Shown: one piece after another, positions 1-12,144 of the stretch | Position numbering within the stretch: position 1 is the first letter of the stretch | How the letters are laid out: the number at the start of each line of letters is the position of its first letter | Program-made: the position numbers and the translations under genes | Notes under the pieces: generated by a model | Told to the model about the DNA's origin: nothing | Seen by the model: only the letters and a program-made list of their open reading frames with translations | The model's database searches: none | Source of the DNA: Bursaphelenchus xylophilus | Taxonomy: Eukaryota; Nematoda; Chromadorea; Rhabditida; Aphelenchoididae | DNA: 64,000 bases | Reading direction: 5' to 3' | Assembly (NCBI GenBank): GCA_904066235.2 | Contig: CAJFCV020000006.1 | Location: forward strand, 8,866,001 to 8,930,000

Positions 1-965
1 GCATATTGCAAATGACTTAGAACATTCTGCTCTAAGTTTGTGACAGATTTCATTTGAAATTAAGCTTTGTAATGTGGTCATTTTTAAGCCTTGTTCAACG
101 CAATAGCTTGTACCATGCATTTTCAAACCTCCACGATAGATCCTCCAATCTATCGATAATCTTTAATCTCGCTTTGTCCCACTCAGTTTACAACCAGATC
201 CTATTTTGCTTAACAATTTCATCCGTTAAGCCCTTGATCCTATCGATAAAACAAAATGACTTTCCCGGAAGCAATTATCTAATTACAATAGGCCATTAAA
301 AATATGCATGATTGCTCATCGAAAGATTCAGATTATCGATGGATGATGTGGTCTTGAAATCGCTGGAGATAAGCACTTTCTCCATTGGGGAAAAATTAGT
401 TCCAGGAATCAAAGTTCCGTAGACCTGCATGTTCCTATGTATTCGGATGGATTAAGAAAGTTTTCAAGGTACATACATCACCACTGTTCGTGGTTACAGA
501 CGTTTGAAGTCCGGACAGTCTTCTTGTACTAGTAATTTGAAAAACGAAAAAACGGAGGAGTGTGACGCCGTTGCACTCTTTGACGCGTGACACAGTAAGG
601 CCCTTGATTGTCACAGGATCTTATAGGACTTCTGTTCAAGGTGAAAAAGTTAATTTTTTTCAGATTGTGTTTTTCTGGTTTGGTAAGGCCGTAAATTAAT
701 CTATTGAAAGATCATGTTTTTCAAGCGCAGTTGAGATATTCAAGGATCTTTGGCGATTAGTGAGGGAATATTTTCCTCAATAGGATTGCAAATAAATAAT
801 CTTCAGCCACTTAAAGATCAAAAAGTCTCGGCTGAGTCCATAATAAAAACATCCCCCAAAGATTAAAAAGCGAAACTTTGATTGGCCAAAAAGACCTCAA
901 CTTTTCAAGGAATACATCAAACTTCAGTCACAACCCCAAAAAACCCTCCTCAAAGTTCAACTTAC

Positions 966-1169
966 ACACATATCAGCGATGCTCAAGCTCAATATATACA
1001 ACGACATGTGTTTGAAAACGCTGTTCATGGGGCTCCAAGTCTTGTAGAGGATCCGGATCAGCGTCACAATTACCCACGAATTACCCGATATTCCAATTAC
1101 CATCACGGGGAGGAAGTACGCGACGGCCAAGGTTTTCTCAACCGGCCCAACCGTCATCCCTACAATCAT
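966..1169 (-). CDS. Rhodopsin-family GPCR, N-terminal exon (partial)
   Basis: A 68-codon open exon with two hydrophobic segments. The first carries the TM1 signature GNSWVIVTLIRILYK and the second the TM2 signature SLYILSLSIADMC, typical of class A (neuropeptide or amine type) G-protein-coupled receptors in the plasma membrane. The exon ends in phase 0 at a consensus donor (TGT followed by GTAAGT, minus strand). The ATG at 1169 is the first in frame, but the extracellular N-terminus before TM1 would then be only about 15 residues, so an upstream exon is possible. I could not find exons for TM3-TM7 between 965 and 1. They may lie beyond the left edge behind large introns, or the gene may be broken. 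The ligand class cannot be assigned. An open frame on the plus strand over the same stretch is its shadow. Confidence 0.7.
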
Positions 1170-4100
1170 GGTTGTTGAGTGGAATAAATGTAAAATGGGA
1201 AGGAAAGCAAGTCTCGTGGACGATTTTCAAAGGCTTCACGAAGCGCAAAGAACAATAAAAAAACTGTTATGGAATTACATATAAGATTTGGGGGATAAAT
1301 TAAGAATTTCAGGAGGAAAGATTGAAGCTTGGTACGGAGGAGAAACCAAGGTACATATGTACATGGAGTACAAGGAAAAATTTCAAAATTTTGCTTCAAG
1401 TTTTTATATTGGGAATGTTTAAAGTGCAAGTCCCATTTAAGAAGCTAAGATTCTGGATGGATTAGGCCACATATCAGAGGTTAATAAGGCAATTTCTCAA
1501 TATTCAATGATCACATTTTCCTCAAGCTTCGTATGTACAGTAGATGAAATAAACCGGGAAATTGGATGACTTTAGTGATTTTCGGCCTTCATCTGAAAGC
1601 ACAAATTCCAATGAGATTTAGGCAGTTTGCTTTGCGTAGAACATGTAGGCTTCTGGCAAGTTTAGCCCCCGCTTTGTAAATACAAAAACGTACAAGCGAG
1701 CTAACAACGATCTTTGCTTCTGAAAGGTTATACAAAAATAGGTGATGGACGAACTTTTTTATAGTAAGAATTTTTTTGACCACATCTTTGCAAATGTTAT
1801 AGTTGGTTTTTGTGGAAATCGTGGTCTTTTTTTACACAAAATTTCAATTTTTTTGATAAAAATATGGCAAAAATTTTGCTCAGAATTTCTTCCATTTGTC
1901 ATCGAAATCTAGTAAGCCACAACCAAAATTTTTGAAAAAAATCCGAAATATTTTTTTGCAAAATTGAACAAAGTCGCGCGTAACTAATGAAACAAACATC
2001 CATTTCAAAACCATGACGTCCACGTGTGTATAAAACAAACTCTTCTAATAAACCAGTCTGATATTTTTATAAGAAACTTTTCGGAGAACCCCTTAATTAA
2101 AAGTGCGGCAGCATGCGTTTTATCATAAAAAAAATAAATAAAAAATGCGGCCAAATTGAGTTAAAAAGTTTTTTGAATTGGACTCAAACGTCTGGCCAGG
2201 GGTAAGAAAAGAGGTCACACCAGACCTCGGAAATGACATGGTTAATGTAAACTAATATCGTAGATTGCGGTTTTATCATCAAAACCGACGAAAGCCATGT
2301 GAAAGCGGCGTTCTAATACTCTGTGTGAGATACTTTACAATACTTTTTAGAAGCTTGTAAACCGAGATTCCTCAGAATTGAAAAACCGATTTCGTTAAAG
2401 TCCGAAACTCGCTTCGGTTATGGCCTCAAGATTGTCGGAGGGGATTTGACAATCAGCTCCCTGACTTCCTGTGCCCAAAGACGCTTAGTCGCCGAAGCGA
2501 CTCCACCCATTTTGCCAGCATTTTTGTGCGCACTGTAAAGCGGATTAATAGGCCAAACGAATTGGCCGACTTTGGCCCCCCGCTTTCGCCTCAAGATCCC
2601 CTTAGGGCTTCAACTTCGGTCCAGGGTTTATTAATTTTCATTTTTACAAATTAAAGACCCCGACTTTCTTGAGTCCAATTAAATTCCGAGACAGAAAGAA
2701 ACTTAGCGCAGTCGATCAACTGCCGGCTAATTATGGTGCCATGCTCGAGGTGCTAAATAAGGAGGGATGACAGGGGTAGGATCAAGTGAAAGAAGCCCCA
2801 AGAGAGGTCTAATTAAAGGCACGTGACGGAAATAAATTAAAGAAGAACGGAAATTTTGGGACTTTTACATTTTTTATAATAAATATCAAATAATACTATA
2901 GCATCTTGGATTTTTTTAACAAAGCCTTGGTCAGAACTTGTGCCTATGGAACAAACCTACTATTTAGAACAAAACCCTTCTGTAACGAACAACTTAAAAG
3001 GTCTCTAGAGCTCATATTTTTAGTACAAAACAAGCCTACATACAACGAAACCTTCCTTAATTTCAAACACGATTATATGTACCTCACAACCATTTTTCAA
3101 CGATTTTTTCAAAATTTTCCGTAGAGTATTCCAATGACTTCGAAAGAAAAGTCAACCCCGTAATTTCCGGTGACAACCATTCATCGGATAATGCGATTTC
3201 CTTGCAATCTCACAAATTGCAAAGACTTTACTAACCGTCACTTCACAGCATTATCAAATCTACTCCAAGTCATCAAAAACAATGACTTGTCTCATCTCTG
3301 ATCTCTCAAGCAATAAAAATTATCCGTAAAGCGATGAAAACAGGCAAAGGGTCTTCTAGGCAATATCTGTAGCAAATAAGACTCGCACAGTAAACGGAAG
3401 TTTATCTTGCAACTCAACACAAACAAACGAAGAGAACTTTGTCATGAAAATAATGAGAGTCCAGGAGTACTAATGATGACGAAAAGTTCGCGTTCGTCCC
3501 CTGGATTAATCATAAATGAAACCCCCATCTTCAGTGCATGCGTTATGGCCCACCTCCCCAAAAGTTGCCCTTTTTTTCGGCGAGCCTAATTTGAATGTCA
3601 AAACAAAGTGGGCTTAACGTGGCATTTGCCAAATCACTATCGTATTCCGACCCCCGGGGAATTCGGCTAGAAGGACAAAACACAGGAAATACAGGGGATT
3701 TTGCTTCGAAATTAAAGAGGGATTTGGGAGACTCACTTTCTTAGTATTAGTACGAATAGCCCTTCAAGGAAATGCTCCAAGTCCGACGTTCAGATTTTCT
3801 TCAAATACGAAGAGTATCACTTTATATAGGACTTTCAAGCCATTTCGTTGGAGACAGAATCTGTAGTATGGTTTTCTGCTAACCGGTAATCTAACAATAA
3901 GTAGGAAATTGTCGATATTTCACGTACCATTATGAAAAATTCTTCGAAACATTACCAATATCAAGTTTCAAGTCTAAATTTCATTTATTTAAATTATTTA
4001 CTGTAAATAACATTTGTCTTCGTAAAAAATAAAAAAAAAAATTAATTGAATGTGGGTTCGTTTCGTCCATAAAAAGTATGCACTCTGTAACCACAAAACG

Positions 4101-7100
4101 GATGAAAAATATATCTTCAACGTAATCTCCCCGATCCGGGGCACCGCTGGATTATACGGTAACAAAAAAGATTAGTCTTTAACTATGCCAGTACGTACCG
4201 GGAAGTCATGTGCGCATATTTTGTGGCCCCTTCAAAGTACTAAGTTTGAATTATAATACAATCTTTGGAACACGACGGTATTTGTCAACAGTGGAAGTTA
4301 TACAAATTAAAAAAATAAAAAAAATAAATTTCATTCCAAAACGAGTTAATGGTGAAAATTAAATTTACCAAGCAAGTGCTCAAAGTATGGGATTTCAATT
4401 TTTATGAAATGAATAAGTTCATGCTCAGTGAAGAATTACAAATTTCTTGGCTTGGACTCCTCTCCAGCCAAGAAATCGGGCTTTTTGCCAGTCAAGACGA
4501 TAAACAATTTTCATTATGATCTCGCGCCATCCTTATATCACGATTCTCTCCAAAAAAATAACAAAAGATTTTTGTGATTCATTGAAAATGTACATCCGAA
4601 AAGACCTCTTTTTTACTCTGTCAAAGATCACAAAGAAAATGTCCTCAACGCTTAGGTTCCTCTTGAATTTTGAATACACAACACTTTGCGACAAGCCAAG
4701 TCCCCATAAAAATTCCATAAGGCTTTATTAATTTTTTGAGGAAACGTTCTGCGTGATACACAAAACTGAATTTTTTTATGCATAAAATCGCCAAAAAAGA
4801 AAGATTGCTTTTTTCAACTTTCGCCGAAAAATTAATGCCGTTTCTGCAAAGCGCGAACTAAAATTCTCGCATATGCTTCAGGAAAAATATATAGTTTAAA
4901 ACTTGCACAAAATCAAATAGTGCTCAAATCCGAATTTGAGCACTTCCCCGGACATTAGAGTCAAAGTGGCGCGACATTCCAAAGAACAAAGTTCAGCTGT
5001 ATCTCATGAATTTCTACAACGTTTTTATCACAAATTATTAGAGAAAAAGGAAAGTACAACCAATTTAAAAGAGCATATCCGTAATATCCTTCTACGAGCG
5101 CACATCAACATTTGACTTTCATCTACACCCTTCGAGAATGTAAATGCCTAAATTATACATTCCACTTCTCGAAACAGCAATGCCTTAATTCATACATATT
5201 AATTCCAGCATAAACAATGAGAGAAATCTTCTTTATTTTTGACAGCACAACAACTTTAACATTTGAGATTCTTAACCACATAGTAATTAGATTGTAACTG
5301 AAATCCCGGTCTATGGTTAAATCCTTCCAAAACGCCCTCAAAAATTAAGATTTCGATTTAAAAAATGGCTATAACAATGAAAGCAACAGCCATGAATATC
5401 GCAAATCTTTGTATGATGACTTATATGCCCACAGTTTCAAAACGTGCATGTACTTAATGTCAACGACCTGAGCGTGCTAAAGACCATATATGTATTTTTC
5501 GGATAATCCTAACACTGTGGGATGCAAGTAGAAAAAGAGGAAGCGGAAAAGGCTTCGGAATCACCGGAAGATGACAAAAATTGATCGTTCACGTAAGGAT
5601 GGAAGATGTTGATGTGACTCAAAGTACTGGTTACGTTGGATATTCCGCCTTTGTATAATAAACATGGTTAAAAATAAGATCAACTGTCGTCTGTTTACAG
5701 ATATCAAAAGGTAAAATTTTTTGCCGTAGGAACTTCTGAACTTCTCTATGGCATAGAGTTGGATAAGGCAAGCATAGGAAAGATTTTGCATGATCAACTT
5801 GCAGATTTTTTCTAAATCTTGTATTTACAATTTCCATGTCAATCCAAGAGGGTTCTATATAACCTACATTATGAAATTCAACAAATTTTAAGAATAAAAG
5901 AAGACATAATATGTAGAAAAGGAAGAAAGAAAGTCAAAAGAATACATTTCTAATAATTTCTATAATAGAATCTTCGGCTTTCAACACTGCTGCTGGAAAG
6001 CTCGAGCTAAAATTCTCACATGTCACAGAAGATATAATATTGTTTTCTTTTGTGTGTATTACAGTTGAATTTAAGAAATCTTGGCTTATACACGTTTTTC
6101 ACGAATAAAATTCACGTTTAGGTCAGTGACCTTTTGACGGATCCAAAGTCTTCTTTTTAAAGATTTAAAAATCTTTGAAGATTATCCTCTCAAATCAAAA
6201 ACCATGTAAAAATAAAACGCCCTTTTAAAAATTCCTTGCTTCCGATACTTCATCCCGCTTCCGCGATTTCCAAAATCTGCATAACTTCTTGAAAAACGAA
6301 AAAATAAACTAAGCAATGAAGCATTCTCCAGGCAGAAAAATTCTCTAGTTAATTTGTGTCATTTCCTGGCCTCATGCCCTTTAAACCCATGTATCGTAAT
6401 TTAATCGTCGTATTTCCCCGGAACAATCGTCTGGATTTTGTTTTAGACCGCACTGTGCGATGAAATACTTGTTTTATTGCGATGTGCGGCCAGTTTTTGT
6501 TCAAAGATCATACTGACAACAAATTGTAAAAATATCGGAGATTAAAAAACGGTGAATTTACAGTCTCATTATGTGAAGAAATTGAATTTTTGAACTTTCG
6601 TAAAATCACCCCCTTCCCTTCCTTCCCCCACAAAAATACAGTAATCCAGATTAAACACGAATTTTTTGTTTATGTATAAAACATATTAATCACTATGCTT
6701 AAAACTCCCTCTGTAGAAAGGGGTTTGGAAAAACAGGAAAACAAAAAACTACAAGGGATTACTGTGAAGTGTTGATGAAACCGACTAATTAGTTGAAGAA
6801 ATCCCAAATGGATAGGTCAAATCTTCTCCCCGAAGGACAAAAGGGCACATCGACATGTGCTTGTCGATATGCCAACGTCGACGTCGCGACGGCAATCTTT
6901 GCCCCGATGGCATTTCACTTCCTGTTTTTGATTAAATTTCCCACGTCAGACATGGGTAATGTCATAAATGTTTAATTGGGGCAAATTTTAAAGTTTTCTG
7001 TATGTAAACAAAAAGTTTAATTACCGGTACGTTCATGGGAGGGGTAAAAAACGTAATTATCACCAAGAAGGAAAGAGTTGACTCATTGGTCAAGTGTTAC

Positions 7101-7209
7101 ACTGCTCTTTAGATAGGTCAGAAATAAATATGTTTCGTATGTGTCCAGTAAGTATGTCACTTCAGTCTATTTTCAAGCAATACCGTTGTATTTCGGCTGA
7201 AACATCGAC
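1170..7209. other. Intergenic stretch, no supported gene
   Basis: AT-rich DNA with many short open frames but no exon chain, domain or conserved motif. Near 2925-3080 there are degenerate repeats of the type 'ctgtaacgaacaac', similar to the terminal regions of pogo/Tigger-like transposons. Near 4830-4960 and 5985-6060 there are decayed pieces of the GGGGAAGTACCCC MITE family seen complete at 41535-41983. A single CGCACTGTGCG motif lies near 6450, matching the cluster at 17942-18140. The part at 2380-2860 is somewhat richer in GC, but I see no gene in it. Confidence 0.6.
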
Positions 7210-7217
7210 ATTTTCCG

Positions 7218-7640
7218 CAGGGGTGGTCGGCGGGCCGGGCCCGTCACGGGCCGGGCCGGGCCGGGCCGCGGGCCTGGGGTTTTTTCCGGCCCGGCCCGGC
7301 CCGTCTAAAATACAATGCCAAACCGTTGGCATTCATTGTTTTCGCGCCGGGAAAATTAATTGATGTTGTTATAGTTGCTGTTTCTCAAGTTCTAAAACGT
7401 TTACAAGTCTCTAGTTCCATTATAGAACCACAAAACTATCACATTGATCCTTTACTAGCTAGATCAACGCCTTTTTTGCCTCAGTTTAGATCCCGAGCCT
7501 GGGCGCAGTTCGCAGAACCCTCTATAGACGGGCCTGCACGGGCCGGGCCTGGAAAAAGACTAGACGGGCCGGGCCGGTCAATTAGACGGGCCGGGCCGCG
7601 GGCCGAAAATCGGAAAAATAGGGTCTGCTGACCACCCCTG
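7218..7640. mobile_element. hAT-type MITE with GGGCC-rich interior
   Basis: A 423-bp element with terminal inverted repeats CAGGGGTGGTC and GACCACCCCTG, the classic hAT termini. It is flanked on both sides by the perfect 8-bp duplication ATTTTCCG (7210-7217 and 7641-7648), the length expected for hAT insertion. Just inside both ends are runs of the palindromic unit GGGCC/GGCCC, which make the subterminal DNA far more GC-rich than its surroundings. The middle is AT-rich. There is no transposase, so movement would depend on an enzyme from elsewhere. Confidence 0.92.
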
Positions 7641-7648
7641 ATTTTCCG

Positions 7649-8221
7649 TCAAAGGGTAAGAGATGACCCAAGTTTCAGTTTTTGGGACATGTCTTTCCCG
7701 AAAAATAAAAATTGTAAAAAATCGCCGGAAAACGACAAATGACCTCTTTCTGACTTCGAAAAGCCCTTGATCAACCTTTTCCCAGCCCTTCCAGCCCTGT
7801 TTTTCCCAAATAAAACGAAACCTAATCTGCATTCGGGCTTCCTATGAATCATAAAAACAGTTTTCTGGTGCAATTTCAAAATAATTTCACAGTTATATTT
7901 ATGGAAACGTGTGCTAAAACACCCGTTTCAGCTTACATTTTCGTTTTTCATTTTGAAATCAACAAGAAATGTGAAGGGGAACAAAGTTTATCTTGTATTT
8001 GTTTGGTTTGATGAAGTTCAAAACGGGATTGCTGGGGAGCGGTTGGACGAAGGTGTGCCGGACTCGATCTGGACGATTGTTTCTCCGTATTTAACAATTT
8101 CCTTTTCATTCCGGTTTCCAAACATGATGCATCGTTTGTTTTGTCCGCGTTTCTTTCCAAATTTTTGTTGTTCTTCTCCATTTTTTGCAAGAATAATTTT
8201 CGAATCTTCTTCAGGCAAGAC
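7649..8221. promoter_or_regulatory. Upstream region of the short-chain dehydrogenase gene
   Basis: Non-coding sequence between the hAT MITE and the dehydrogenase ATG. An acceptor-like TTCTTCAG lies just before the start codon (around 8208-8215). This suggests either a 5'UTR intron or a spliced-leader trans-splice site, both common in nematodes. A long minus-strand open frame here (about 7948-8580) is the reverse shadow of exon 1. Confidence 0.45.
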
Positions 8222-9764
8222 ATGGAGGAAGTGGAAGAAGGATGGGACTCTCTGACAATCGCTAGCGGACTTGTGATTATCGGATTTGTCTTGTTCATGG
8301 TCCGGCGATTCATCAAAGGTGCCCAATTTACGGAGAAGGTTTCGGTGAAAGGAAAAGTCGCCCTGGTGACTGGCGCCAGCTCCGGAATTGGTCGACAAAT
8401 AGCCAAGGAGTTGAATTTGAAGGGGGTTAAGGTGTACTTGTTGGTCAGAGATATTGGCCGAGGGAATGATGCGGTTCGATGGATGGTCAAATATGGATGT
8501 GACACTACAAGATTGTTGGTTCGACAATGTGATCTAGATGATTTTGAGAATGTCAAAAAGTTTGTCAGCGATTTTGACAAGGGTAAGACTTTCGTTTTTA
8601 TTTTTTGTGAAGTTCAGGTACATTATTTCTGAAAAGACCCAAGTTCTCATGGAGAATATAATTTTAGAAGAGGATCACGTCGACATTTTGATCAACAATG
8701 CTGGATGCATGTTCATCCCAAAGTTTACGACGACCAAAGATGGAAATGAAAAGGTTTTACAGTCCAATTACTTGGGTGAGTTTAGAATGTCAAGTGCAGT
8801 ATAAAAACGGCCAAAACTTGAACTAATCTTGTATTTTAGGTCATTTCCTGTTGACTGAGCTCCTATTACCCAAGTTGGAAGCTGCTCCGAGTGCCAGGAT
8901 CGTTAATGTGAGCAGCGCTTTACATACGAGAGCTGATACCACCGACTTGGAGAGGATGAACAAGAAGCAAGAGTATGGAGTTGTTAGCAGCTATGCTCGT
9001 TCTAAGCTGGCTAATGTAAGTTTCGAAGGAATAAAAAGTTCAAATTTGGAGGATAATGTATAAAAAATTACATTACACTAGACAAAAGATGGTGTAAATT
9101 TGAGATTTTTGGTCATAAATTTAGATGGTTGCACTTTGCAGACTTCTAAAATTGATTCTTAGTGTGGGAATAGTCTCTAGGAAAAAAACGAGACCTAAAA
9201 TACCTTTTTTGTCCAAACAAAACTACTATAATATAACTTCAGGTCCTTCATGCCGTCGAATTTACAAAACGCTTGCGCCGAAGAAGCAGTGGGACCAAGA
9301 TCACAATCAATTCTTGTCATCCAGGCGCTGTGGACACTGACTTGGTTCGAATTCCCATTTATCAAAACTTTGTGAAGAAGATTTTCAAAGTTTTCATCTG
9401 GTTTTTCATGAAGACTGATCAGGATGGGGCTCAGACCCCTCTGTTTTGTGCGTTGAGCAAAAAGCTGGAAGGAGTCAGTGGCAAATACTTTGCGTGAGTT
9501 GTTTTAGAGATTATTAATTCCTAAAATAGGGCATTTTTTGCTTATTTTTACCTAAAATAAGATGGGATTTCGAAAAAAATGTGGAATTTTGGTTATAACA
9601 CAGTAGAAACGCAGTGAAATCCAAATATTTTTCCGAATTAAACCAATTTTTTATTTTTCAGTGATTGCGCTGAAGCCAAGCCTCATCCCTGGGCATCCGA
9701 TGACGACAAAGCCGAGGTTCTTTATAATCAATCCTTGGAGTTTTGCAAAATACAGCCAAACTGA
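8222..9764 (+). CDS. Membrane-anchored short-chain dehydrogenase/reductase (retinol dehydrogenase-like)
   Basis: Five exons: 8222-8582, 8668-8775, 8840-9015, 9243-9493, 9662-9764. Phases agree at every join and give 332 aa. Residues 11-28 form an N-terminal membrane anchor. The Rossmann cofactor motif TGASSGIG is at 50-57, NNAG at 130-133, the catalytic serine region NVSS at 179-182, and the catalytic YARSK (Tyr208, Lys212) is intact. A conserved HPGAVDTDL follows. This is the classical SDR fold in the RDH11-14/WWOX-like group: NAD(P)H-dependent oxidoreductases acting on retinoids, steroids or lipid aldehydes at the ER or mitochondrial membrane. The substrate cannot be told from sequence. An AATAAA at 9774-9779 is the likely polyadenylation signal. 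The gene is convergent with DDX49, about 245 bp away. Confidence 0.93.
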
Positions 9765-10010
9765 GTCAATATTAATAAAAACATCTGTTATTGTAAGAAT
9801 TTTAAAGGACAAAGTAAAATTTTATTTTATAGCTTGTTAAACAAGATTATTACTTTAATCATGGCACTTGAAAACTTGAATTATTCATAGTAAGCATGAC
9901 GTATTGTAGTATTTATTTTCAAAGATAACAAGGAACATCAACATTTACAACAGTTTTTTTATTTTATTTTTTTTTTTATTTTTCCCCCGGAAAATCATGG
10001 GAAAATCTCC

Positions 10011-11939
10011 TCACGTCTCTGCCGCAGTGGCTGCCTTACTTTTCTGTAATTAAACAGCCTCATATTACAACTTTTCTAATCAAGAAATCAAAAAAAATTA
10101 CCGTATCCTTACCTTTTTGATGACTTTCTTTTTTTTATTTTTTGGTTTTTTCTGAGTAATTTTGCTCCTTTTATCCTTCTTCTTTTCCAGAATCTCCTTG
10201 ATCACCTCATCACTTATTCCTTGTTCCATCAGCTTCTTTTTTCGATAAGTCATCTTCTTTTCATCCACTTCCTTCCATCTTTTATCAACTCTGATCTCAA
10301 TTTCTCTTTTTAAAACCATTACATTTACTACATCTTCAGCTACTGACTTCTCTTTAACCGGTAATTGGGCCAGCTTCACTTTGATATGCTCTTCAATGGC
10401 GGCTAATTCTCTGAAAACGAAGATTTTTATTGCGTAATAGTATACTAGGCACGGTTTCTCAAAACCAATGTTTATATCTAAAAATCAAGGTAAAATTGTA
10501 TCAAACACTTACGCCAAGTCATATTGAGTGACAAACGTTATCGCAGAGCCGAATCTGTCAGCTCTAGCAGCTCTTCCAACCCTATGAACGTAAGTTTTAG
10601 GGACTTCGGGGACATTATAATTGATGACAACGTCCACTTGAGGGATATCCAAACCTCTTGAGGCAACATCTGTACAAACTAGTACCTTGGCTTGGGCTGA
10701 TCTGAATTTGGAGAGAGCAAAGAGACGTTGCTCCTGCATCAAACCAGAATGGAGAGAAACGGCCTAAAATAAGGTTATGAAAGTCGTTCAAAACTGGTGC
10801 CCTTCGCAATCTAAAAACGGAAAAATAAAAATAAAAGACGACTTACTTCAAACCCAAGACCTTTTAGTAGCATTCCCATTGTCTGGCATTGCTTACAAGT
10901 CTTCACAAATACAATAATTGAGGTGTTTGGAGTAGCCACAAATAATGTTTTGATCACATGAACAACAAACGCGTCTTTTGTACCCAGTGGAGTCAGTACA
11001 TAGAGCTGTTGAAGTCGATCTGCAGTCACTGTTTCATTCATCTCGTTGAAAAAGAAAGGTTTGTTACAAGATACCTAAAACAATATAAAATAATATCGAA
11101 CATAAAAGAAATAAAAAGCAACGTAGTTAGAAGATGTCTTGAAATGTATGAAGACTACGTTTATGATTAAATGAATATGAACCAACCTCTTTCAACTTTT
11201 TGATGGCCGAAGTAATTGTTGCACTGAATAACAAAGTTTGTCGCTTTTTAGGCAGATGATCCATAATTTGTTTCAACTAAAACCAGAATCAAACAAAAAA
11301 GATTAACCCACATCAACTGCATATTGGCCATCCAACAGCTGATCGGCTTCATCTAAGACAAGATACTTGATCTTCTGGAATAAACGCCCAATTCCGTCCG
11401 GTTCACTGCGTAAATGATCGGCCAGCCGGCCGGGAGAAGCAATAACAATGTGTGGACGCCTGCAAAATAATTCCTTTGTAGATCAAATCAAAGAATAGGT
11501 AAGTTGAAATATGATGTTAAGTATAACATCAGAAACCACATTTACCTTGTCAAATGTTGAGCCTGATCTATCTGCATCCTTCCACCGGTAATTATCGAGG
11601 TCTTCAAGTTGATCGGCTTCCCTAACACAGCAAACTGATCGGCAATTTGAAAGACCAATTCTCTGGTAGGTGCAATTACCAACGCGAAGATTCCATAAGG
11701 ATCCACCGCCAACTAAACAAAGAAAAATATAAATTAAAATCAGACCTTACATCCTGAAGTATTGGAGCAGCAAATGCGATGGTTTTACCAGTACCAGTCT
11801 TGGCACAACCCAAAACATCTCGGCCTTTGAGGATTTCGGGAATACAGCTTGCTTGGACTGGAGTGGGCCGATGAACGTTGAGGATTTTGAACTGATCCCT
11901 TAGCCAGGAAGCTACTCCAATTTCCTGGAACGTTGACAT
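10011..11939 (-). CDS. DDX49: DEAD-box RNA helicase DDX49 / Dbp8 family
   Basis: Eight exons on the minus strand: 11939-11751, 11712-11546, 11459-11312, 11276-11187, 11074-10847, 10763-10513, 10410-10113, 10043-10011, giving about 467 aa (human DDX49 is 483). Helicase motifs in order: Q motif RPTPVQ (24-29), Walker A AKTGTGKT (46-53), APTREL, SPGR, DEAD (155-158), SAT (186-188), RGLDIP and HRVGRAAR. The lysine-rich C-terminus is usual for the family. In yeast, Dbp8 is a nucleolar ATP-dependent helicase needed for small-subunit rRNA processing. The final join is uncertain. Without splicing at the strong donor at 10112 the frame stops at 10098 after only four more sense codons. The gene is divergent from COG6. 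Confidence 0.93.
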
Positions 11940-12144
11940 GACTAAAATGCTCGTGTTTTACCACAAACTCATCGAAATTAGGAGATTTTTTCCGGAAATA
12001 ATTTTCTGAAAATCTTTGGCATTCTGTCTCAGTAATTGCCATAACCGCGGGAAATTTGAAAAATGATTTTCCACGTTTTTCAATTTTTATTTTTCCCAGA
12101 TTTTCGGTAGATTTGTGTGGAAGTCTGAGTAAAACTAGCCGAAA
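11940..12144. promoter_or_regulatory. Shared divergent promoter, DDX49 / COG6
   Basis: Only 205 bp separate the start codon of DDX49 (minus) from that of COG6 (plus). Both promoters, or a bidirectional one, must lie here unless a spliced leader extends the gap. I see no clear TATA box. The stretch is AT-rich with runs of T. Confidence 0.5.

Noticed and set aside
882..1178. 98-codon plus-strand open frame
   Set aside because: Antisense to the GPCR exon, which has clear TM1/TM2 signatures; the plus frame has no domain.
6639..6766. Short inverted repeat ACAGTAATCC / GGATTACTGT about 110 bp apart
   Set aside because: Only 10 bp with no target duplication; could be chance in AT-rich DNA.
7948..8580. 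Long minus-strand open frames (210 and 169 codons)
   Set aside because: Antisense shadow of the dehydrogenase first exon.
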